From Candidatus Rokuibacteriota bacterium (GTDB taxonomy: Bacteria; Methylomirabilota; Methylomirabilia; Rokubacteriales; CSP1-6): a DNA stretch of 8,236 bases. Position numbers and translations under genes: made by a program. The DNA is taken from NCBI GenBank assembly GCA_016179165.1, contig JACORX010000033.1:1-8236 (forward strand), read 5' to 3'. The notes beneath the pieces are model-generated. The model searched no databases and was not told the DNA's origin. It saw nothing but the letters and a program-made list of their open reading frames with translations. Position 1 is the first letter of the stretch. Every line of letters begins with the position of its first letter. Positions 1 through 5,373 of the stretch are shown here, one piece after another.

Positions 1-122
1 CACCCGAAGAGCGCCAGCCGCGCGATGCCGACGCCCACGGCCAGGAGCCCGAGCAGCACGGTGCCCGCGATGCGAAGCCGCACACCGCGCGTAAATGCCA
101 GGAGCCGCCGGTCCAGGTACAT
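1..122 (-). CDS. ABC exporter membrane domain, CydC/CydD-like, N-terminus only (partial)
   Basis: An ATG at 122 on the minus strand opens a frame that runs off the left edge after 40 codons. It reads MYLDRRLLAFTRGVRLRIAG, followed by a hydrophobic stretch (TVLLGLLAVGVGIARLALFG). A short basic 'LDRRLLALTR'-like start leading straight into a first transmembrane helix is typical of the permease-ATPase half-transporters of the thiol-reductant exporter type (CydD/CydC). Those proteins export cysteine or glutathione and support cytochrome bd assembly. Third codon positions are almost all G or C, as in the other genes, which argues that the frame is real. No clear ribosome binding site is visible; the bases before the ATG read GGGACCCACCT. 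The nucleotide-binding domain lies outside the window, so the family is a fair guess, and any ABC exporter permease remains possible. Confidence 0.55.
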   Translation of the reverse strand, partial: MYLDRRLLAFTRGVRLRIAGTVLLGLLAVGVGIARLALFG

Positions 123-498
123 AGGTGGGTCCCACCACGATACACCGGGACGAAACCGTCGCGGCGAGCCGAGGCGGGACGGGCCGATCCGGGGCTCATC
201 CCGGCCCGAACACTTTCCGGAGTTTTGGGGCGCATGTTATCGTCCTGCCAGAACCGTGAGTGCATGCTATCGAGCCGCCTGTCGACCGCGAGCGCCAGCC
301 ACAGCGTGACCACGAGGCACGCTATCAACCAGGAGTGGTGCCACAGCGTCTTGAGTGCCAAACCTACCCACCTCGGTGCGGATCAGTTGCTCGATGAGTT
401 CGCCCCTCGCGAGGATGCGAGCCTGGCTTTCCTTCTTGTGGACATCGATGCCCTGGCGCTTCAGACCTTCGTGGACTGAGCCCCGCGCGGTGCCGCCG
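123..498. other. Intergenic region of 376 bases without an intact gene
   Basis: This stretch separates the divergent ABC exporter fragment and the decarboxylase genes, so promoters for both should lie here, but no convincing -35/-10 pair stands out. Roughly 123-230 shows nothing recognisable, and its third-position G/C bias drops. Roughly 230-498 carries coding-like signal in two minus-strand frames, described separately. A short motif, GCATGYTATCG, occurs at 232-242 and 262-272 (30 bases apart), with a related copy, GCACGCTATCA, at 317-327. Confidence 0.5.
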
Positions 499-500
499 AT
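230..500 (-). pseudogene. Possible decayed or frameshifted gene of unknown function with one transmembrane segment
   Basis: I do not recognise this. On the minus strand, about 500 down to 375 reads without stops as a charged, helical sequence (GSVHEGLKRQGIDVHKKESQ, then ARILARGELIEQLIRTEV), with G/C at most third positions and no start codon nearby. This frame closes with a TAG at 267-269. One base out of phase, from a TTG at 361, a second frame reads MALKTLWHHSWLIACLVVTL, then WLALAVDRRLDSMHSRFWQD. It holds an obvious membrane helix at about residues 11-26 and a very strong third-position G/C bias that fades beyond about 230. A purine-rich AGGTGGGTAGGT precedes the TTG. The two pieces could be one gene broken by a single-base indel, with its N-terminus lost against the decarboxylase start. 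Alternatively, the second piece could be a separate small membrane protein beside the exporter. Both are inference. Confidence 0.3.
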
Positions 501-1026
501 GACGCCACGCGGACCCGCGCGGCCGGAACCCGGGCAGACGGTAGAGACCCGGATCGTCTACGAGTTCCACCGATGCGGCATCACCCACGTCATCTATTGC
601 CCCGACAGCGCGACCCGGGCCCTGCGGGACGTCGTCGAGGCCGAGCCCGGCCTCACCCTCGTCCCGGTGTGCCGGGAGGGCGAGGCGCTCGGCATCGCCA
701 CAGGCCTCATGCTGGGGGGCAAGGAACCCGTCGTGGTGCACCAGAGCACGGGCCTCTTCGAGTCGGGCGACTCGATCAGGGGGCTGGCACTGGACCTCGG
801 TCTCCCCGTGCTCATGCTGATCGACTACCGCGGGTGGCGGCCCACATCTCCGGCGACGGATTCGGCCGCGGTGTTCGTCGAGCCGGTCCTGCGCGCCTGG
901 GGCATCAGATACCACGTTCTTGCGCCCGGGGACGATCCCGGGATGATCTCCAGGGCCTTCGCCGAAGCGCGCGAGCGCCAGGCGCCGGTGGCGATCCTGC
1001 TCGCGGGGGAAGATGGGCGCTCGTGA
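499..1026 (+). CDS. Thiamine-diphosphate decarboxylase, PYR-domain (alpha) subunit, sulfopyruvate/phosphonopyruvate decarboxylase-like
   Basis: This is the N-terminal (PYR) half of a two-subunit thiamine-diphosphate enzyme, 175 residues from the ATG at 499. That matches the usual size of sulfopyruvate decarboxylase alpha (about 170). Visible motifs are ITHVIYCPDS near residues 28-37 (family: 'GVDFVVxLPDS'), the cofactor-activating glutamate motif VCREGEALGIATG near 57-69 with Glu60 in the catalytic position, and the VVVHQSTGLFESGDSIRGLA core near 78-97. Family members decarboxylate 3-sulfopyruvate or 3-phosphonopyruvate to the aldehyde in the cytoplasm; the true substrate here is unknown. The frame is open further upstream to a GTG at 355, but those residues (PSWTEPRAVPP and before) do not resemble the family, so the start at 499 is preferred although no Shine-Dalgarno sequence precedes it. 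The stop overlaps the start of the beta-subunit gene. Confidence 0.82.
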   Translation: MTPRGPARPEPGQTVETRIVYEFHRCGITHVIYCPDSATRALRDVVEAEPGLTLVPVCREGEALGIATGLMLGGKEPVVVHQSTGLFESGDSIRGLALDLGLPVLMLIDYRGWRPTSPATDSAAVFVEPVLRAWGIRYHVLAPGDDPGMISRAFAEARERQAPVAILLAGEDGRS

Positions 1027-1712
1027 TCGACCATCTCCGCGCCCTCGAGATCATCTCGCGGCACCGGGGCGACGCCGTCGTCGTCACCACCATGAGCGCC
1101 GGCTTCGTGTGGCCGAAGGTGTCGGCGAACCCCGGCCTGGACCTGATGCACTCCGACGCCATGGGAAAGATCTCGTCGGTCGGGCTCGGCCTCGCCCTCG
1201 CGTTGCCCGACCGGCGCGTCATCGTCCTCGATGGCGACGGCAGCCTGCTGATGAACCTCGGCACGCTGGTGACCATCGCCCACATGGCGCCCCGGAACCT
1301 GCTCCATTTCGTCCTCGGCAACGACACGTACCTCACCAGCGGCAGTCAGTCGATCCCGAACGCAGGGCGCATCGACTTCGCGGGCCTTGCCGCCGCCGCC
1401 GGGTATGCGGGCGCCCACCGATTCGAGGACGGGGAGAGCCTGGGACGCGACCTTGCCGCCATCACGGCGCAGCCGGGGCCCACGTTCGTCTACCTGAAGG
1501 TCGGCCCCGCGTGGACGGCGTCCCGCGCGCGAAACACTCCCGCGCGCGCCATGCTCTCCCGCTTCCGGGCGGCGCTGTGGGAGGCGTACCGGCGGATGCG
1601 ACCGCCAGCAACCGGAGCGGTCGGGTCGAGCGACGACCGCGCCCTGGCGGCGAGGATCGAGAAGCTGCGCGCGCGGGAGAGCTCAGGCGGCGCGGGCGGA
1701 TGCGGCCCTTAA
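1023..1712 (+). CDS. Thiamine-diphosphate decarboxylase, PP-domain (beta) subunit
   Basis: This is the C-terminal (PP) half that binds the diphosphate of thiamine diphosphate through magnesium, 229 residues from a GTG at 1023. The GTG overlaps the TGA of the alpha gene (GTGA), so the two are translationally coupled and surely form one enzyme. The hallmark GDG...N motif is present: GDGSLLMNLGTLVTIA from residue 71 and the matching Asn100 in VLGNDTYLTSGSQS. The preceding MHSDAMGKISSVGLGLALAL (42-61) is the conserved 'MG.ASSIALGLAL' region. The catalytic core ends near residue 165 (TFVYLKVGP). About 60 further residues, rich in Arg and Ala, follow and make it some 40 residues longer than typical sulfopyruvate decarboxylase beta. 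The last 30 bases overlap the end of the convergent acyltransferase gene. The substrate cannot be read from the sequence; sulfopyruvate, phosphonopyruvate and other small 2-oxo acids are candidates. Confidence 0.85.
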   Translation: MIDHLRALEIISRHRGDAVVVTTMSAGFVWPKVSANPGLDLMHSDAMGKISSVGLGLALALPDRRVIVLDGDGSLLMNLGTLVTIAHMAPRNLLHFVLGNDTYLTSGSQSIPNAGRIDFAGLAAAAGYAGAHRFEDGESLGRDLAAITAQPGPTFVYLKVGPAWTASRARNTPARAMLSRFRAALWEAYRRMRPPATGAVGSSDDRALAARIEKLRARESSGGAGGCGP

Positions 1713-2546
1713 GCGCGGGAACGCCAGCGTGTAGCACTGCTCGGGGAAGTGGCGGGCATACTCCTCGAGGAGACGGCCGAGCGCCGCCGCGGAGGCAACG
1801 AGGTCGGCCGGCAGCGGCGGATGGATGGTGACGACGTGGGATGATCCCTCCCGGTGCGCGAGCACCGGCAGGACGGTGGCTCCCGCGTGCTCGCGCAGCG
1901 TCACCCAACCGGTGCGGACGACCATCGGGGCGCCCGGGAGCGGCACCCGGAAGGCCTCCCGTCCAGCGCCGTCCGCCGTCACGTACAGGGTCTCGCCGTC
2001 CAGGAGGGCGCGGCAGGCGCGCCGGAGGACGCCGCCCCGGGCGCCGGGGCCCTTGACGATGACGAGGTCATCGCGCTGATCCAGGTACGGCTGCCAGGCG
2101 GGCCTCGTCCACAGGCCCCGGATCCGCCGGCCGCCGAGCCAGCGCACGCGATGGCCCATGAGCCGGAGGGCCACGTCGTTGTTCGGCATCCCGAGATGGA
2201 AGCCGAGCAGGATGACTCCCCCCGATGCCGACCTCAGATGCTCCTCGCCCCGCAACACCAGGAACGGGAGCAGCGTCGCGGGGTCGCGAAGCCCGACGAT
2301 GGCGGATCGGGCCACGGCCCGGCCGTGATGGGCGCACGTGGCGAGGGCCAGTCGCCACCGGTCGCGTCGGCCTGCCGATCGGGCCGAGGCCCAGCGGAGC
2401 GCCCCCCGGAGCTTGGAGACCTGGACGAATGACTTAACGACGAAAACGCCGGCCAGGATTCGTTCACCCCATGGCCACGGCAGGACATCGAGGGCGAGCA
2501 TCAGCGCCCACACGAGCGGAGAATACTGCGGGGGGCGGGCTATCAT
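1683..2546 (-). CDS. LpxL/HtrB-like lysophospholipid acyltransferase family protein
   Basis: A 287-residue protein resembling the lipid A/lysophospholipid acyltransferases that move an acyl chain from a carrier to a lipid at the inner membrane. The N-terminus has a hydrophobic, membrane-associating stretch (LVWALMLALDVLPWPWGERI, 11-30). The core GGVILLGFHLGMPNNDVALR (109-128) aligns with the family's 'H-x4-E/D' block, and ETLYVTADGAGRE (185-197) followed by VPLPGAPMVVRTG (201-213) matches the second conserved block. The residue five after His117 is Asn122, not Glu or Asp; Asp124 is the nearest acid, so the catalytic dyad is altered or shifted. Its ATG overlaps the TGA of the carrier protein gene (ATGA), making it the last gene of a three-gene cassette with the ligase and carrier. 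It probably uses the acyl group made by those two. The acceptor is unknown. Confidence 0.75.
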   Translation of the reverse strand: MIARPPQYSPLVWALMLALDVLPWPWGERILAGVFVVKSFVQVSKLRGALRWASARSAGRRDRWRLALATCAHHGRAVARSAIVGLRDPATLLPFLVLRGEEHLRSASGGVILLGFHLGMPNNDVALRLMGHRVRWLGGRRIRGLWTRPAWQPYLDQRDDLVIVKGPGARGGVLRRACRALLDGETLYVTADGAGREAFRVPLPGAPMVVRTGWVTLREHAGATVLPVLAHREGSSHVVTIHPPLPADLVASAAALGRLLEEYARHFPEQCYTLAFPRLRAASARAA

Positions 2547-2800
2547 GCCAGCTTGCGCGCGATCAGCGCCGCCAGGCTTCCGACGCTAGCGAGCGCCTCC
2601 TCCGTCAGCTCGTCCGGGTCGCCCAGGCTGATGTCGAACTCGTGCTCGCAGGCGAGGATCACCTCGAGCATGTCCACGGAGTCCAGCCAGTACCCGTTCT
2701 CGCCCAGCAGCGTGTCCGCGCCCGGCTCCCGCGGCACCCGGTCCGCCCGGGCCACTCCAGACAGTATCGCCAGCACGCGCGCGAGCGTGGGGTCCGTCAC
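2543..2800 (-). CDS. Acyl carrier protein (phosphopantetheine-binding), stand-alone
   Basis: A small acidic protein, 85 residues from a GTG at 2800, with the length and helical pattern of an acyl carrier protein. The phosphopantetheine attachment site is ENGYWLDSVDMLEVILA, with Ser41 in the DSVDM motif (family: DSL). It is followed by the expected helix-III region EHEFDISLGDPDELTEEALAS. The frame stays open upstream, but the extra residues are Arg/Pro-rich and lie inside the ligase gene, so the GTG that overlaps the ligase TGA (GTGA) is the sensible start. It lies between the adenylating ligase and the acyltransferase, overlapping both by four bases, so its likely job is to hold the acyl or aryl thioester made by the ligase and present it to the acyltransferase. 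It is clearly not the housekeeping fatty-acid carrier, because no fatty acid synthesis genes are adjacent. Confidence 0.85.
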   Translation of the reverse strand: MTDPTLARVLAILSGVARADRVPREPGADTLLGENGYWLDSVDMLEVILACEHEFDISLGDPDELTEEALASVGSLAALIARKLA

Positions 2801-4257
2801 CGCGACTGCTCGAGGCGCGCGATGCACGCCAGCCGGTCGGGCTTCCCGCTCGGTAGCCGGGGGAGGGCGTGAACCTGGACGAGGACGCGGGGCTGCGACC
2901 AGGGCGGCAGCGTTCTCGCCAGATGCTCTCTGACCTCGTCCATGTCGAGTACCCCGACGCACTCGATGAGCGCAGCGAGCACTGGCTCAGTGGCCCGCCC
3001 GATGGGGACGACGATGGCCTCGGCGATGCGGGGGTGGGTCTCGAGCGCCGAGGCGATGACGGCCGTGCTCATGACGTGCCCAGCCCCGGTCCTGACGAAA
3101 TCGTCCATGCGCCCGGCCAGGGTGAGATAGCCGTCACCGTCCAGCTCGCCGACGTCGGGGCTCGCCCACCACTCCCCGATGCTCGGCGGGGGCTCGAGCT
3201 CGGGAGGGAACCCATAGCCCGGCGTGCAGCCCGGGCTCGAGACCCAGACGCGGCCGGGCGTCCCCGCAGGCAGCGGCGTCCGCGGATCGTCGCCGATGCG
3301 AACCCGCACACCGGGAAGCGGGCGTCCGGCGGTCTCCGGGCGCACGAGGTCGGCCGGCGCAGCGTCCATCGTCACCGCCCCGGTCTCCGTCGTGCCGTAG
3401 AGCTGCCGGAGGGGAACATCGAAGCGCGCGCGAAAGGCCTCGCACACGGGGCCCGACAGGCGTCCGCTGATGACGCAGATGGGGGGCGCGGGGTGTGGCC
3501 GGGGGGCCGCCCCGGGCAAGCGGCAGCGGCTCAGGACATCAGCCATCACCGGCATCCCCGCCCAGTAGTGATAGTCCCCTGAGGCGAACAGGGCGAGCAG
3601 CGCATGGGGCTGCACGCGCGCGAGCAGGGCCAGGGGCCGGCGCAGCACGGTGGCCGCCATCAGGCCATGATGCATCCCGAAGGTGCGATCCAGCGGCACC
3701 GCGCCGATCAAGCCGGCGCCCGCCGGGAAACCGACGGCCGCAGTGGGTGACCGACCCGCCTCGAGGAGCTGGGCCGCCGTGCGATACACTGGCCGCGGCG
3801 TGCCGGTCGACCCCGAGGTGAAGAACACGAAGCCCGGCGCCGCCATGAAGGACGGCGCGCCCGCGCTCGCCGCGCGGGCCGGCTCACTCAGCCGGTGAGG
3901 TCGCAGGCCGAGCCGTTCCCCCTCGGCGGCGAGCCGCCAGAGCGCGGGGGGCAGGAACAGCGGCGTGCCGTCTGGGACAGCGGGGACGCTCTGCCAGCCT
4001 CGGAGGGCCGGAGGGAGCAGAACCACGGGCACTGAGAAGCATGAGAGCGCGAAGAGGAGGGCGACGGCCTCGGGATGATTAGCCATGGGCAGCGCGACCA
4101 GGCGGGGCGCGCGCGCCATCTCGCCTTCGATGACGTCGCGCCAGCCGAGCGCCAGCCCGGCCAGCTCCTCGGCGGACCAGCGGCGTCCCTCGAAGAGGAT
4201 GGGAGGCGGGGCGCACAGCATGGCAGGCCTACCAGGCCGCCCCACCGCTGATAACAC
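2797..4257 (-). CDS. AMP-forming acyl/aryl ligase (ANL superfamily) dedicated to the adjacent carrier protein
   Basis: An adenylate-forming enzyme of up to 486 residues that activates a carboxylic acid with ATP and transfers it to a thiol, here most likely the carrier protein encoded next. Motifs in order: phosphate-binding loop FFTSGSTGTPRP (145-156), with Arg155 where Lys is usual; VPLDRTFGMHHGL (187-199); QLYGTTETGAV (285-295); SPDVGELDGDGYLTLAGRMDDFV (366-388, adenosine-binding Asp and hinge Arg); and the C-terminal LPRLPSGKPDR (465-475) with catalytic Lys472. It is shorter than typical acyl-CoA synthetases (about 500-550), and the usual 'P-x-E-I/V-E' after the hinge is replaced by MSTAVIASAL. 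The GTG at 4257 is the longest start; an ATG at 4221 (residue 13) is equally plausible and closer to where homology begins. Neither has a good Shine-Dalgarno sequence. It is the first gene of the ligase-carrier-acyltransferase cassette. Confidence 0.85.
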   Translation of the reverse strand: MLSAVGRPGRPAMLCAPPPILFEGRRWSAEELAGLALGWRDVIEGEMARAPRLVALPMANHPEAVALLFALSCFSVPVVLLPPALRGWQSVPAVPDGTPLFLPPALWRLAAEGERLGLRPHRLSEPARAASAGAPSFMAAPGFVFFTSGSTGTPRPVYRTAAQLLEAGRSPTAAVGFPAGAGLIGAVPLDRTFGMHHGLMAATVLRRPLALLARVQPHALLALFASGDYHYWAGMPVMADVLSRCRLPGAAPRPHPAPPICVISGRLSGPVCEAFRARFDVPLRQLYGTTETGAVTMDAAPADLVRPETAGRPLPGVRVRIGDDPRTPLPAGTPGRVWVSSPGCTPGYGFPPELEPPPSIGEWWASPDVGELDGDGYLTLAGRMDDFVRTGAGHVMSTAVIASALETHPRIAEAIVVPIGRATEPVLAALIECVGVLDMDEVREHLARTLPPWSQPRVLVQVHALPRLPSGKPDRLACIARLEQSR

Positions 4258-4408
4258 AATACCCGTTCTCAGTCATGACCCGCCGAGCCTGATGGTCTTC
4301 CCCCGGGGGCCTGCCGTGTCACAGCCCATGCGCCAGCCCGACGGCTCACGTGTGGCGCACGATCATCGTTCCAACGAAGTACCTGTCGCAGGCTCCCCTG
4401 CCGTTTTT

Positions 4409-5197
4409 TCAGCGGACCGCGGACGGCCCGCGACGGATCTCCTCGACGACCGACGCGTACGCCGACCGGAGCACGCCCGCGTCCGATCCGTAGTTGATGA
4501 TGGTGGCGCCGGCGGCGATCATCTGGCGCACGCCCTCCACGCTGTCGGTCAGCATCGCCACCGCCTTGCCGTGCTTGCGCGCGGCCGCCACGAGCCGGCG
4601 GCGGTGCTCGTCCAACACCTCCCGCTGAGCGTGGGTGCCGAGCACTCCCAGGTCCTGGGCCAGGTCGGTCGGCCCGATCGTCAGCGCGTCGATGCCCGGG
4701 ACCGACGCGATCTCGTCGAGCCGCTCGAAGGCGGCCTTGGTCTCGAGCATGATCGTGACGTGCACGCGGGCATTCGCGGCGGCCATGTGCTCGGCCGGCG
4801 GCAGTGTCCGGTACTCCGTGTGGGGGCCGAAGCCGTACATCCCCCGCGCGCCCAGCGGGGCGTACCGGCAGCACGCGGCGACCTCGGCCGCCTGCTCGGG
4901 CGTGTCGACCTGCGGGATATGCAGGTTCCACACGCCGGCGTCGAGCAGCCGCGTGATCCACTCGCGGTTGCCCTCGGGCGGCCGGACCACCAGCGGGAAG
5001 TCGAGGGCGCGCGCCAGCGTCGCCATGTCGGCGACCGTCTCCATGGAGAACGGCGAGTGCTCCATGTCGACGCGGACGAAGTCAAGCCCCGCGGCCCGGA
5101 GCAGCGTCAGCACCGCAGGAGTCCGGATCATCGTCACCCAGGTGCCGATCTGGACTTCCCCACGCTCGGCGCGAGTCCGGTAGCCGTTCTCGTTCAT
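4409..5197 (-). CDS. HpcH/HpaI-family aldolase (class II, pyruvate-type)
   Basis: A 262-residue metal-dependent aldolase of the HpcH/HpaI family, which cleaves 4-hydroxy-2-oxo acids (for example 4-hydroxy-2-oxoheptanedioate or 2-dehydro-3-deoxyglucarate) to pyruvate or a related oxo acid plus an aldehyde. Conserved parts: DFVRVDMEHSPFS (39-51), with His47 as the catalytic base and Ser where the family usually has Gly; Arg72 in VVRPPEGN; LLDAGVWNLHIPQVDTPEQA (84-103); YAPLGARGMYG (112-122); IMLETKAAFE with metal ligand Glu152; and IGPTDLAQDLG with metal ligand Asp178. The ATG at 5197 is preceded by GGGAG nine bases upstream, a good start. It lies downstream of the Ldh2-type dehydrogenase across a 176-base gap that contains a palindromic element, so it may be transcribed with that operon or separately. 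It probably works in the same catabolic route. Confidence 0.88.
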   Translation of the reverse strand: MNENGYRTRAERGEVQIGTWVTMIRTPAVLTLLRAAGLDFVRVDMEHSPFSMETVADMATLARALDFPLVVRPPEGNREWITRLLDAGVWNLHIPQVDTPEQAAEVAACCRYAPLGARGMYGFGPHTEYRTLPPAEHMAAANARVHVTIMLETKAAFERLDEIASVPGIDALTIGPTDLAQDLGVLGTHAQREVLDEHRRRLVAAARKHGKAVAMLTDSVEGVRQMIAAGATIINYGSDAGVLRSAYASVVEEIRRGPSAVR

Positions 5198-5223
5198 CGG
5201 CGCCGTCTCCCTCGCCCGCTCAA

Positions 5224-5364
5224 TTCACGAACGCGCGCTCTGCGTCGTACGCTCCCCCTCACCCTGCCCTCTCCCCCTCGGCGGGGGAGAGGGTGGCATA
5301 GCAGGCCCCCTCTCCCTCGCGAGGGAGAGGGTCGGGGTGAGGGTACCAGCCGTTGGTTCACGAA
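5224..5364. repeat. Clover-leaf palindromic element flanked by an 8-base direct repeat
   Basis: The gap between the dehydrogenase and aldolase genes holds a nested inverted-repeat structure. An outer stem pairs CCCTCACCC (5256-5264) with GGGTGAGGG (5335-5343). Inside are two perfect hairpins: 11-base arms at 5267-5277 and 5283-5293 around TCGGC, and a 24-base perfect palindrome at 5308-5331. The two hairpins share their arm sequence (CCCTCTCCC), so they look like copies of one unit. The octamer TTCACGAA occurs in direct orientation at 5224-5231 and 5357-5364, just outside, like a target-site duplication. This is the style of REP/BIME-type interspersed palindromes or small non-autonomous elements seen in GC-rich genomes. 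It may also act as a transcription attenuator or mRNA-stabilising structure downstream of the dehydrogenase. The structure is read directly; mobility is inferred. Confidence 0.75.
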
Positions 5365-5373
5365 TTATCCGCG

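Noticed and set aside
355..498. Longer N-terminus for the decarboxylase alpha subunit starting at a GTG at 355
   Set aside because: The 48 extra residues are Pro/Ser/Trp/Arg-rich, have no match to the family pattern, and are antisense to the minus-strand coding-like segment. The ATG at 499 gives the family's usual length.
364..915. Long minus-strand open frame opposite the decarboxylase alpha gene
   Set aside because: It has an Arg/His/Asp-rich composition with no family resemblance, typical of an antisense shadow in GC-rich DNA. The plus-strand frame carries the recognisable thiamine-diphosphate enzyme motifs.
825..1418. Minus-strand open frame of about 200 codons across the decarboxylase subunit junction
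   Set aside because: It is antisense to two well-supported genes and its sequence shows no domain pattern.
4388..4409. GCAGG-CTCC-CCTGC hairpin followed by CG and six T on the plus strand, resembling a rho-independent terminator
   Set aside because: It points along the plus strand, where no plus-strand gene lies upstream to be terminated. In the aldolase (minus) direction the T-run precedes the hairpin. The stem is only five base pairs.
5256..5343. Repeated palindromic units considered as a CRISPR array
   Set aside because: There are only two units, with a spacer-like gap of about 14 bases, and they form nested inverted repeats rather than regularly spaced direct repeats. No cas gene is present.
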